Below are positions 8,459 to 16,067 of a DNA stretch of 41,762 nt, piece after piece (position 1 is the stretch's first letter; each line of letters starts with the position of its first letter). A program made the position numbers and the translations under genes. The notes beneath the pieces were generated by a model, which worked only from the letters and a program-made list of their open reading frames with translations, had not been told where the DNA came from and did no database searches. Source of the stretch: Balneolales bacterium (lineage in GTDB: Bacteria > Bacteroidota > Rhodothermia > Balneolales > Natronogracilivirgulaceae); contig SLOL01000043.1 of NCBI GenBank assembly GCA_007132495.1, positions 1-41,762 of the forward strand. The letters run 5' to 3'.

Positions 8459-8647
8459 TTTAAAATATATTTCACGCAATGCCCTGTTGCCGGATATCAC
8501 CGTCTTTAGTTAAGCAAATATTCAATACCGGCTGCAGTTGTACTATAGGGCGTATTCTGTCGCCTGTAATTATGCATCCATCCTGTTATGGGTGATCTGA
8601 AACCGTATTAAGCCCGGCATTCAAGACCAAACCTAACGTTTAATTAT

Positions 8648-8845
8648 ATGAGTTTCGGTGCACTGATTCTGCTTCTCTCATCACTGTTGATTATTGGCGG
8701 AGGGCTCGGACTTTTTTTCTGGGCGTTTTTCAGTGGTCAGTTCGATCGCATCCGAAAGGGCAGCATGCTTCCCTTTGATGAAGAGGAGCCTCCGGGAAAA
8801 CGGACCGATCAAATATTCAAGAAAAACAAAAAAGAGGAGGGATAG
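8648..8845 (+). CDS. ccoS: cbb3 oxidase assembly protein CcoS
   Basis: A 65-aa single-span membrane protein. The N-terminal helix (LILLLSSLLIIGGGLGLFFWAF) is followed by SGQFDRIRKGSMLPFDEE, close to the CcoS signature in which an F..GQFDD-like segment follows the helix. CcoS is needed to fit heme and copper cofactors into cbb3-type cytochrome oxidase. It is the first gene of the cco cluster here and ends 19 nt before the ccoN ATG. Its 3' end carries the GAGGAGGG ribosome-binding sequence for ccoN. Confidence 0.9.
   Translation: MSFGALILLLSSLLIIGGGLGLFFWAFFSGQFDRIRKGSMLPFDEEEPPGKRTDQIFKKNKKEEG
8834..8841 (+). promoter_or_regulatory. Strong Shine-Dalgarno sequence ahead of ccoN
   Basis: GAGGAGGG overlaps the end of ccoS. 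It lies 11 nt before an in-frame TTG (8853) and 23 nt before the ATG (8865). The spacing favours TTG as the true ccoN start, adding four residues, though Bacteroidota-type genes often ignore SD spacing. Confidence 0.5.
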
Positions 8846-8864
8846 CAAGACTTTGGAATCTGAA

Positions 8865-10280
8865 ATGGGCCCCAAAAAGGAACTACGTGTTACCGACCTG
8901 GACCGAAGCGCTCGTTATGTAGTACTTTTCCTGATTATTTCGGGCATTTTCTGGCTGCTTTTCGGCACACTGCTGGCACTGTTGGCTTCGATTAAAATGC
9001 ATATGCCCGACTGGCTTGGTGGCTTCGGCTGGCTCACCTTCGGACGTGTCCGGCCGCTGCATCTGAACACCATGGTTTACGGCTGGGCATCCATGACGGG
9101 CGCCGGGGTGGCGCTCTGGATCTTAAGCCGTCTGCTGAAAACCCCGATCCTGCTGCGCGGGTACATCATGGTAGCGGGTCTGGTCTGGAACCTGGCCCTC
9201 CTGGCAGGAAGTGTCCAGATTCTGGCCGGATCTTCCCGCGGCATCGAATGGCTGGAATTTCCGGTTTCAACGATGGTGGTCATCGTTCTCTGCGTGCTTA
9301 TCATGTCTGCTTCTGTTATCCTGATGATCAGGTATCGCCGGGTAAAACAGCTTTACGTATCGGTTTGGTATATACTGGCGGCTTTTCTCTGGTTTCCGCT
9401 GCTCGGACTGGTCTCTTCACTTCCGATATTTGACACCCCGACCGTTCAGGCCGGGATGAACTGGTGGTATGCACACAATGCGCTCGGTCTCTGGTTCACC
9501 CCGATCGGCCTTGCCGCCGCCTACTATTTTATCCCCAAGGTGCTCGGACGACCGATCTACAGCTACGGTCTCTCCCTGCTCGGTTTCTGGGGACTGGCCC
9601 TCTTCTATAACTGGAACGGTTTTCATCATCTGATAGGATCTCCACTGCCTACATGGTTTGTAACAATCTCTATTGCCGCCAGTGTGATGATGGTGATTCC
9701 GGTGGTAGTGGTTGCCGTAAACCATCATATGACGGTCGTTGGCTCCTTCAGTGCGGTTAAATATTCACCCACACTCCGTTTTGTGGTATTTGCGGCAATG
9801 AGTTACACGTTTGTCAGTCTGCAGGGCAGTACCCAGGCACTGCGATCCGTCAATGAAGTGATCCATTTCACCCATTTTGTAGTAGCCCACGCACACATCG
9901 GCATGTACGCGTTTGTAACCATGATGCTTTTCGGGGCCTGCTATTACATCATCCCCCGAATCACGCTGCAGGAATGGCACTCCAAAGCGCTGATAAAATG
10001 GCATTTCTGGCTTACAGCCATCGGCATCGTGATATACGCCGGTGCGCTTCAGTATATCGGCTTGTTTCAGGGGTGGGATATGAATAATCCCGATGTACCA
10101 TTTACCGATACGGTATCCATGACCATTCCGTATCTGATGGCCCGGTCCATGTCCGGATTCCTGATGACGGCCGGACACCTCATATTTGCCTGGCTGGTCG
10201 TAAAAATGGTCTTCCGGACCGGTGAACAGCCCGACGCTCCCCTGATATGGGAAAAAATTAGGAGGGAATTTGCCTTATGA
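8865..10280 (+). CDS. ccoN: cbb3-type cytochrome c oxidase subunit I (CcoN)
   Basis: A 471-aa, 12-helix heme-copper oxidase subunit that reduces O2 to water and pumps protons. Visible ligands are RPLHLNTMVYGWASM (low-spin heme His), WWYAHNALGLWFTPIGLAAAYY (CuB His and the cbb3-type helix VII Tyr), NGFHHLIGSPLP (CuB His pair) and HFTHFVVAHAHIGMYAF (heme b and b3 His). Length is normal for stand-alone CcoN; many Bacteroidota instead fuse CcoN to CcoO. The frame is open upstream to 8694 through ccoS, but the extra residues are an out-of-frame reading of ccoS. A TTG at 8853 is a possible start. Its stop overlaps the ccoO ATG (ATGA). Confidence 0.95.
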   Translation: MGPKKELRVTDLDRSARYVVLFLIISGIFWLLFGTLLALLASIKMHMPDWLGGFGWLTFGRVRPLHLNTMVYGWASMTGAGVALWILSRLLKTPILLRGYIMVAGLVWNLALLAGSVQILAGSSRGIEWLEFPVSTMVVIVLCVLIMSASVILMIRYRRVKQLYVSVWYILAAFLWFPLLGLVSSLPIFDTPTVQAGMNWWYAHNALGLWFTPIGLAAAYYFIPKVLGRPIYSYGLSLLGFWGLALFYNWNGFHHLIGSPLPTWFVTISIAASVMMVIPVVVVAVNHHMTVVGSFSAVKYSPTLRFVVFAAMSYTFVSLQGSTQALRSVNEVIHFTHFVVAHAHIGMYAFVTMMLFGACYYIIPRITLQEWHSKALIKWHFWLTAIGIVIYAGALQYIGLFQGWDMNNPDVPFTDTVSMTIPYLMARSMSGFLMTAGHLIFAWLVVKMVFRTGEQPDAPLIWEKIRREFAL

Positions 10281-10852
10281 TACGATACTCAATTCTGGTA
10301 TTCGGGATCCTGGCCACTTTTCTCATTGCGATGTTCGGCCTGACCATCCTGCCCAAAATATTCATTGATGAAGGAGTGACGGAACCCGTCTATTTCACAC
10401 CATTCGAAGTGACCGAGGGTCATCGCGTATTTGTCAGGGAAGGATGTATCTATTGTCACTCCAAGCAGGTGCGTCCGGAAGGGTTTGGCGCTGACTTCGA
10501 ACGTGGCTGGGGCCGGGCCAGTGTTGCTACCGATTACCGCAATCTGCTTCCGCACAATCTCGGGACAATGCGTACCGGACCGGATCTGGCCAATATCGGA
10601 GCGCGTCAGCCGGGTGAAGATTGGCACTATTTGAATCTTTATCAGCCCCGGGCCATCAATGAAGAGAGCATCATGCCTCCGTTCCCCTGGCTCTTTGAAG
10701 AAGTAGGAGAAGATGCCCGACCGGCTCACGAGGGATTGAACCTGCCTGATGAGTACCGTGTTCCCGGAAGAAAAATCCTGCCTGACGATGAAGCCCGCTA
10801 CCTGGTGGCCTATCTGTTATCTCTTGACCAGCAAATTACGGGGGTGGATTGA
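10277..10852 (+). CDS. ccoO: cbb3-type cytochrome c oxidase subunit II (CcoO)
   Basis: A 191-aa membrane-anchored mono-heme cytochrome c. The N-terminal helix (YSILVFGILATFLIAMFGLTIL) is followed by heme-binding CIYCH (Cys57, Cys60, His61) and the typical CcoO segment SKQVRPEGFGADFERGWGRAS. The family motif NEESIMPPFPWLF supplies the distal Met. It passes electrons from CcoP to CcoN in the periplasmic face of the oxidase. It overlaps ccoN by 4 nt and its stop touches the ccoP ATG (TGATG), so the three subunits are translationally coupled. Confidence 0.95.
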   Translation: MIRYSILVFGILATFLIAMFGLTILPKIFIDEGVTEPVYFTPFEVTEGHRVFVREGCIYCHSKQVRPEGFGADFERGWGRASVATDYRNLLPHNLGTMRTGPDLANIGARQPGEDWHYLNLYQPRAINEESIMPPFPWLFEEVGEDARPAHEGLNLPDEYRVPGRKILPDDEARYLVAYLLSLDQQITGVD

Positions 10853-11496
10853 TGACTGAGGAACAATATTTCGGGGATCGGGAAGACTATCACAGCATGG
10901 AGGAGCTTCACAAAGCCGCCCTGGCCAAAGAGGAGCAAATTCCCGAAGAGGGTAACGAGCGAGGTCCCTGGTGGATGTACGCTATCATTATCCTTGTTCT
11001 CGCTTTTGGTTTTTTTTATATGGGCCGGTATCTGGGTGAAGTGTCGGATCGACCGCATGTACTTTTTACCGAAACAGATCCCGAAGCAACGGAAGAGGAA
11101 GAGCTTGATATGATGGCCACGGGGCGTCAGGTATATACGCGTGTGTGTCAGTCATGTCACCAGCAGGATGGTTCGGGGGTGGAGGGAGCTTTTCCTCCAC
11201 TGACGGGGTCGGATTGGGTCGTTGGTGAACCCGGACGTCCGGTACATATTGTACTCCAGGGCTTTGAAGGACAGATTGTGCGCAATGGTGTCACATATAA
11301 CGCAACGATGCCGGGATTCGGCCGGTTACTTTCGGACGCGGAGGTCGCCTCGGTGGTTACCTACATTCGCAATTCGTTCGGCAATGATGCCACTGAAGTT
11401 ACACCTGATGATGTGATGGATATGCGTGATGCATCATCGGATCGGGTCTCAACCTGGACCGAAGAGGAGTTGAATGCGTTCATCGAAAACAGATAA
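10852..11496 (+). CDS. ccoP: cbb3-type cytochrome c oxidase subunit III (CcoP), mono-heme
   Basis: A 214-aa protein with one membrane helix (about residues 42-58, WMYAIIILVLAFGFFYMG) and a single cytochrome c domain with CQSCH at 99-103 and a likely distal Met in TMPGFGRLLSD. Proteobacterial CcoP has two c-type hemes and is near 300 aa, so this is a one-heme short form. It would accept electrons from soluble cytochromes for CcoO. The ATG at 10852 shares one base with the ccoO stop. A TTG three bases upstream is also in frame. The 3' end overlaps ccoI by 23 nt. Confidence 0.9.
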   Translation: MTEEQYFGDREDYHSMEELHKAALAKEEQIPEEGNERGPWWMYAIIILVLAFGFFYMGRYLGEVSDRPHVLFTETDPEATEEEELDMMATGRQVYTRVCQSCHQQDGSGVEGAFPPLTGSDWVVGEPGRPVHIVLQGFEGQIVRNGVTYNATMPGFGRLLSDAEVASVVTYIRNSFGNDATEVTPDDVMDMRDASSDRVSTWTEEELNAFIENR

Positions 11497-13783
11497 CAGC
11501 CCGGTTTGCGCCCATTGCGGTTTGCCGGTCAGGTCGGGGTGGGTGCACCGGCATAAAAACGGTAAAACCGACCTGGATGCTGCCGTTGATAATAGAGCAG
11601 ATTCGGTCGCCTCCATCAACTCTGCCACTTCCGGGCATATCTCCTGTTCCACCGGAGAGCCGCAATTTTGCTGCTTCGGTTGCCGGATGGTTTGGGAGAT
11701 GGAGCAATATGCCCCCGACCATTCCAAAAGCGAGCAGTCGAATGCTGAACGTCTTTCTCCCCTGAATCTGCTCTATTTACGTTTCGCCCTGGCGTTGATC
11801 GCCTCTATCTTTTTGATATTCATCAGTATTACTCTGCATTTCGAAGCTGATCAAGCTCCGGGATTCTTGCGGTTTGTTAGTCTGGCACTGGCTACCGGAG
11901 TCATGGCTCTGCTGGCCGGTCCGTTCCTGGACAATCTGAAAAGGGAAATCCGGGACCGAAGATTGAGTCTGGCCTCGCTTATTTTTACCGGGTCGGGGGC
12001 GGCTTTTGTCTTGTCGACGTGGAACACGCTGGCAGGAAGCGGACTGTTTGCAGCGTTCGGAGTGGAGCCGGGCACTGTGGAAGGGTCGGGAAACACCTAT
12101 TTCGAGACGTCTGCTATGATCCTGACCTTTTATGTAGGCAGTTTGCTCATTGATACGCGCATCAAAAAGGGGCTTTCCGGGTACTCCAGGCTGTGGGAGC
12201 CGGGATCCCTGCCCGAAGTCCTGAAGGTAATCGATGGTGATATGTCACAACTTCGAACCATGCGCACGGCGATTGATGAGCTGCGGGCGGGCGACCGCTG
12301 TCTGACCGAAGCGGGTCAGCCGGTACTGTACGATGCCGTAGTGGATAGTGGCAGCGGACTGATCGATGAGTCACATCTGACCGGTGAGCCGGAAGCCGTT
12401 CGCAAAGTGAAAGGGGATAAGGTATCCGCAGGTAGTATGACCATTGATGGCGGAATGGTTCTTCGTGTGAAACTCCCCTATCAGGAATCGACACTGTCAA
12501 ATTACATGGATCGTGCACGTGCGATGCGGTCACGGCCCGGCTATTATGAACGAGTGGCAGCACGTGGTGCAAGTTTGCTGCTGATGGTAGTAATGTTGGC
12601 TGCCTTCGGGGGGCTCGGATGGTATTTGGCAACATCTACAACTGCAAAAGCGCTGGAGGTATTTCTGGCCGTACTGCTTATCGGCTGTCCCTGTGCCTTT
12701 GCCATCTCAACTCCGGCGGCTTTGTGGGTCGCCCATCAACGGCTTCACCGTACAGGTATCGTGGCCATGGGCGGAAGCAGCGCTTTGGAGCAGCTTCCGG
12801 GCATGAAGATGGTGATGTTTGACAAGACCGGCACCCTGACCGAGGGGGTCGCCCTGAAAAAAACGGATCGTGTCACCGAAGATCCAGATTGGTCGTCGGA
12901 CCGGCTTATCCGGCTTGCCGGTGGCGTAGAAATGGATCAGACGCATCCGTTTGCCAGGGCACTGCGCCGGTACCTGGCCCAGCATGATCTGGAGCCGATC
13001 CCGGTAGAACAGGCAAAAGTGATTCCGGGTCAGGGTGTGGAGGCCGAGTGGAATGACCGGCGGATTCTGCTGGTCAATAATGGACATCCGGACAGTTCCG
13101 GTTTGTTGTCGGATGATGAATTCGGACTGTTTCTGGACGGCCGGTTGATGATTCGGTTCAGTGTCTATCAACCTCCAAGAGAACATCTGGAACGGGTAAT
13201 CCGGCGTTTACGCACGGAAAACAGGGTGGAAGTGGCTGTAGTGACCGGTGATCCGGTGTCACCGGACATGGCGCTTCCTGAAAATATTCTGCAAGAGGTA
13301 TATTACCACGCCGGATGTACACCGGAAGAGAAAGCCACTCTGGTGGACCGATATCGCAGCAAATTTGGCAAAATACTCTTCACAGGTGACGGTACCAATG
13401 ATCTGATGGCCATCAATCGTGCCGATCTGGGGGTAGGTGTTTATACCGGAACGCTGAGTATTCGCAATAATGCCGACTTTGTACTTTTTCACCCCAACCT
13501 GGAGAGTATCTCCGAAATGCTTCAGTTTTCAAAACGAATCCGCCGGACGATCAGAGGCAATTTCTTTTGGGCTGTTATCTATAATGTGCTCGGCGTTGGT
13601 GTAGCTTTGATGGGCATGCTGCACCCGTTTTTCGCCATATTGGCGATGATGTTAAGTTCCCTGTTTGTAACCCTACACGCATTAACGCTGCGTCGAAGTC
13701 AACCCTCTTTAGGACGCCTGGAGCAGGATGTCAACAGGCATGCCGGGAGAGATCTGCTTCAGGCCGGTGTGGCCGGTACATAA
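11474..13783 (+). CDS. ccoI: P1B-type copper ATPase for cbb3 assembly (CcoI/FixI)
   Basis: A 769-aa heavy-metal P-type ATPase that supplies copper for the cbb3 oxidase. The N-terminus has the CcoI-type cysteine region (CAHCGLP and later CCFGC), then eight predicted membrane helices. Catalytic motifs: LTGEPEA (TGE loop), GCPCAF (metal-binding CPC), FDKTGTLTEG (phosphorylated Asp), THPFARAL (HP motif) and FTGDGTNDLMAINRADLGVGV (hinge). After CCFGC the chain runs almost directly into the membrane region, so the usual HMA domain with GMxCxxC appears to be missing. It overlaps ccoP by 23 nt and is followed 29 nt later by the SafE-like gene. Confidence 0.92.
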   Translation: MRSSKTDNSPVCAHCGLPVRSGWVHRHKNGKTDLDAAVDNRADSVASINSATSGHISCSTGEPQFCCFGCRMVWEMEQYAPDHSKSEQSNAERLSPLNLLYLRFALALIASIFLIFISITLHFEADQAPGFLRFVSLALATGVMALLAGPFLDNLKREIRDRRLSLASLIFTGSGAAFVLSTWNTLAGSGLFAAFGVEPGTVEGSGNTYFETSAMILTFYVGSLLIDTRIKKGLSGYSRLWEPGSLPEVLKVIDGDMSQLRTMRTAIDELRAGDRCLTEAGQPVLYDAVVDSGSGLIDESHLTGEPEAVRKVKGDKVSAGSMTIDGGMVLRVKLPYQESTLSNYMDRARAMRSRPGYYERVAARGASLLLMVVMLAAFGGLGWYLATSTTAKALEVFLAVLLIGCPCAFAISTPAALWVAHQRLHRTGIVAMGGSSALEQLPGMKMVMFDKTGTLTEGVALKKTDRVTEDPDWSSDRLIRLAGGVEMDQTHPFARALRRYLAQHDLEPIPVEQAKVIPGQGVEAEWNDRRILLVNNGHPDSSGLLSDDEFGLFLDGRLMIRFSVYQPPREHLERVIRRLRTENRVEVAVVTGDPVSPDMALPENILQEVYYHAGCTPEEKATLVDRYRSKFGKILFTGDGTNDLMAINRADLGVGVYTGTLSIRNNADFVLFHPNLESISEMLQFSKRIRRTIRGNFFWAVIYNVLGVGVALMGMLHPFFAILAMMLSSLFVTLHALTLRRSQPSLGRLEQDVNRHAGRDLLQAGVAGT

Positions 13784-13812
13784 GCATATTAATTTAATAA
13801 GCATCAGGAATC

Positions 13813-14505
13813 ATGGAATTCTTTTGGACTGCACTGGTATTGGGATTCGCCGGATCGGCACATTGTATAGGAATGTGCGGACCGATTGCCGTGGCATTGC
13901 CGGGTAACCGTCAGTTTATGGGTACATATCTCGCCGGAAGAGTGCTTTATAACATCGGGAGATCGGTGACCTATGCTTTGATGGGGGGCGTGCTGGGGTT
14001 CCTGGGACTGGGCGTTTGGCTGGTGGGTTATCAGCAGTCACTTTCAGTGGTAACGGGAGCCGGTATCATACTGGTCACGCTTTATACCTGGAATCGATCC
14101 TGGACCATTGATAATAAACTGTTTTCCGGTGCAAGCAGGAGGTTTCACAACATGATGAAGCCTTTGATGCAGGTTGGCACGGGTCAGGGGATGCTGATGA
14201 TCGGTATCCTGAACGGGTTTCTGCCTTGTGGTCTGGTGTATGTGGCACTTGCCGCTGCAATGACAACCGGTGGAATCCTCGATGGAATGCTTTATATGGC
14301 ACTGTTCGGTCTGGGCACTGCACCGGTCATGTTCCTTATGGCCGTTTCTCCCGGCTTACTTACCGGAAAAGGGTATTACCTTCTGCAGAAAGCCATTCCG
14401 TGGCTGGCATTGCTGGTAGGAATTCTGCTGGTGTTGCGCGGACTATCTCTGGGTATTCCATATATCAGTCCGGATTTGGCACCCGGTCCGGGTTCCGGCC
14501 ATTGA
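13813..14505 (+). CDS. Sulfite exporter TauE/SafE-like (DsbD-type) membrane protein
   Basis: A 230-aa, roughly six-helix membrane protein. Two cysteine-bearing helix motifs are visible: GFAGSAHCIGMCGPIAVALP at residue 10 and GILNGFLPCGLVYVALAAAM near 135. They resemble the paired Cys helices of the DsbD/CcdA group and of the SafE/UreH-like proteins that end many Bacteroidota cco clusters. It may move copper or reducing equivalents needed for oxidase maturation. It starts after AGGA, 29 nt behind ccoI, and is probably the last gene of the operon. The exact substrate is not known. Confidence 0.85.
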   Translation: MEFFWTALVLGFAGSAHCIGMCGPIAVALPGNRQFMGTYLAGRVLYNIGRSVTYALMGGVLGFLGLGVWLVGYQQSLSVVTGAGIILVTLYTWNRSWTIDNKLFSGASRRFHNMMKPLMQVGTGQGMLMIGILNGFLPCGLVYVALAAAMTTGGILDGMLYMALFGLGTAPVMFLMAVSPGLLTGKGYYLLQKAIPWLALLVGILLVLRGLSLGIPYISPDLAPGPGSGH

Positions 14506-14545
14506 TGCTATGCCGTATGTTCATCCGAACTGATATGAAATGGCC

Positions 14546-14632
14546 ATGACGGCAATCCGTCACACAAGAGCATGATTATAACAGGCATGGACATTTCACT
14601 TCGTGACCTTCGGTTCATGTGACCGCTTGAAA
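14546..14632 (+). repeat. Intergenic repeat copy A (inverted partner at 17269-17381)
   Basis: Shared blocks, read on the plus strand: ATGAC (14546), CCGTCACACAAGAGCATG (14557-14574), CACTTCGTGA (14597-14606) and CATGTGACCGCTTGAAA (14616-14632). The same blocks occur in the same order on the minus strand at 17269-17381, with extra bases between the last two. A small internal hairpin, TGACGG-caat-CCGTCA (14547-14562), lies within the copy. It sits downstream of the SafE-like gene. Confidence 0.65.
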
Positions 14633-14695
14633 CAAGAATTATAAACACATGAAATGCACATGACCGGGCCGGCAGCCGGGTACACAGGCGGAAGG

Positions 14696-15079
14696 TTAAA
14701 CAGGCTGCCCCCGTTTGCGCGTTCTGAAGATCATATCGATAGACTGCTGCAGTTCTGTGATTTCAAAAGGCTTGGTAAAAAAGCCATGAGGTTTCAGTTC
14801 TTTTGCACGTTTCCGGATTCCGGCATCCGAAATCCCGGTTATAAAAATAATAGGTATTCCATGCTTTTCACCAATTCTCCGGGCCGCTTCTATCCCGTCC
14901 ATTTCACCGGACAAGCGAATATCCATCAATATCACGTCGGGTTGCTGCCATTCGCATAACTTCAGGGCATCTTCTCCGGTTGAGACCTTGTCAATAATAA
15001 AATATCCCATCCGCTCAATACGCTCATGCAGCATATATGATGCGATATAGTCATCTTCAACGCAAAGAATTTTCAACAT
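14696..15079 (-). CDS. Single-domain response regulator (REC only)
   Basis: A 127-aa protein that is just a receiver domain. It has acidic residues CVEDD, phospho-acceptor Asp53 (VILMDIRLSGEMDG), Thr81 (FITGISD) and Lys103 (FFTKPFE). The loop DIRLSGEMDGIEAA is typical of the REC domains found in Bacteroidota LytTR or hybrid systems and in stand-alone CheY-like proteins. No output domain follows. No kinase is adjacent, so it probably works as a phosphorelay intermediate or by binding a partner protein. Confidence 0.88.
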   Translation of the reverse strand: MLKILCVEDDYIASYMLHERIERMGYFIIDKVSTGEDALKLCEWQQPDVILMDIRLSGEMDGIEAARRIGEKHGIPIIFITGISDAGIRKRAKELKPHGFFTKPFEITELQQSIDMIFRTRKRGQPV

Positions 15080-15208
15080 AACGACATGTTGAAAGACAGG
15101 GCAGCAGAAGACAGAAAACAGGGTTCCTGCTTGCAGACAATTAATGTCATTGATTGTCCGTAGAAATGCATCCTGTCATCGGTTTGCTGTTGCCCTGTAA
15201 CCGGATCG

Positions 15209-15562
15209 CTACTGATTTTCACGAATTTCGCGCATCATTTGGAGACTTCGCTGGCGCATATCACGGTCTCTTTGAGAAGCGGCTTCTATCTCTTCATATC
15301 GCCACATCTCCATATCCACTTCGGAAAGCAGTTCGCGAAGTTCTGAACGCGTTCCGATTCTTTCCTGCTCCGCTCTCACCTGCACCTCGGCAAACTTCCG
15401 GAGTTCCTCATCGGTCACTTCTGCGATTTCGGATTGATCTACCGGCTGTTCGGTGCCCGGTTGTGCGGGTGCTACGTCATCGACGGCTGGTTCCGGTGCA
15501 TCTTCTGTTTCACATGCAACCAGCGCAAAAACAAGTATAAATGAAAATAGGTATTTCAGCAT
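15209..15562 (-). CDS. DUF4168-like lipoprotein
   Basis: A 117-aa lipoprotein. The signal peptide MLKYLFSFILVFALVAC ends at lipid-modified Cys17. An acidic, Pro-rich linker follows (about 18-50). The remaining half is helical: VTDEELRKFAEVQVRAEQE, then MWRYEEIEAASQRDRDMRQR. This resembles DUF4168, which begins with a xxDEELxxFA helix and ends with a YxxIxxAxxxDxxLRxR segment. The frame is open upstream to 15682, but the ATG at 15562 gives the signal peptide. Function is unknown; a small periplasmic helical protein is all that can be said. Confidence 0.75.
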   Translation of the reverse strand: MLKYLFSFILVFALVACETEDAPEPAVDDVAPAQPGTEQPVDQSEIAEVTDEELRKFAEVQVRAEQERIGTRSELRELLSEVDMEMWRYEEIEAASQRDRDMRQRSLQMMREIRENQ

Positions 15563-16067
15563 AGGAATTAGATGAGTTTGGGGATTATCTCCCTGGGTTA
15601 TCTGGTTGTTGTTTTCACCACAATATATAAAAGATTGCCGTATTTCAGTAGTGCCATGTATTTCGAATTTGTTTTGTTGCAAAATACCATTCAGATTACG
15701 GCCTCAACCCGGTCACCATTGCTGCCGGTGATATCACAACCGAAGAACAGGACAGGGATTCCCACTATCATCATTGTCCTTCGTCTCACACTTGAGAGTG
15801 CTTCATTTTCCCGGTTATATCCGGCAAACAATAATGTAAGAAGTTTGATAAACATAGCTGCGGGAATATGGCACTATATGAGTAATGAATGAGTTATGAC
15901 GAATCATTAGTGAGGATAAAACATTTTTTCAGTTTTTGAGACGCCGGCACAAGAACTTTATTGTATTTCCTTTTTCTGCAGGAATGGCAGTGAAACCAAT
16001 CGTGTCCGGACACGGCCTTTTGTAACGCTGATTGTCGACACATCCCAAATACCTTTGCTGAACAGGT
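15563..16067. other. Intergenic region, DUF4168 lipoprotein / CapA-like gene
   Basis: About 505 nt without a convincing gene. A 106-codon plus-strand frame at 15572-15892 has no family-like sequence and I treat it as chance. The stretch holds the likely promoter of the lipoprotein and a perfect 14-bp palindrome at 16001-16014, in the 3' region of the CapA-like gene. Confidence 0.5.
16001..16014. repeat. Perfect 14-bp palindrome
   Basis: CGTGTCCGGACACG is fully self-complementary, 54 nt past the stop of the CapA-like gene (minus strand). No T-run follows on either strand, so it is not a plain intrinsic terminator. It could be a protein-binding site or 3'-end structure. Confidence 0.5.

Larger units (their letters stand above)
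8159..8647. other. Divergent intergenic region, amidohydrolase operon / cco operon
   Basis: No convincing gene lies in these 489 nt. It holds a 16-bp tandem duplication (8285-8316), a perfect 12-bp palindrome (8409-8420) and a candidate Bacteroidota-type promoter (8427-8458). It must carry promoters for both the amidohydrolase operon (minus) and the cbb3 operon (plus). I do not see a clear FNR-type TTGAT-N4-ATCAA site. Confidence 0.6.

Noticed and set aside
15572-15892. 106-codon plus-strand frame between the DUF4168-like and CapA-like genes
   Set aside because: No domain, signal peptide or SD; low-complexity hydrophobic and Ser/Arg-rich mix typical of chance frames.
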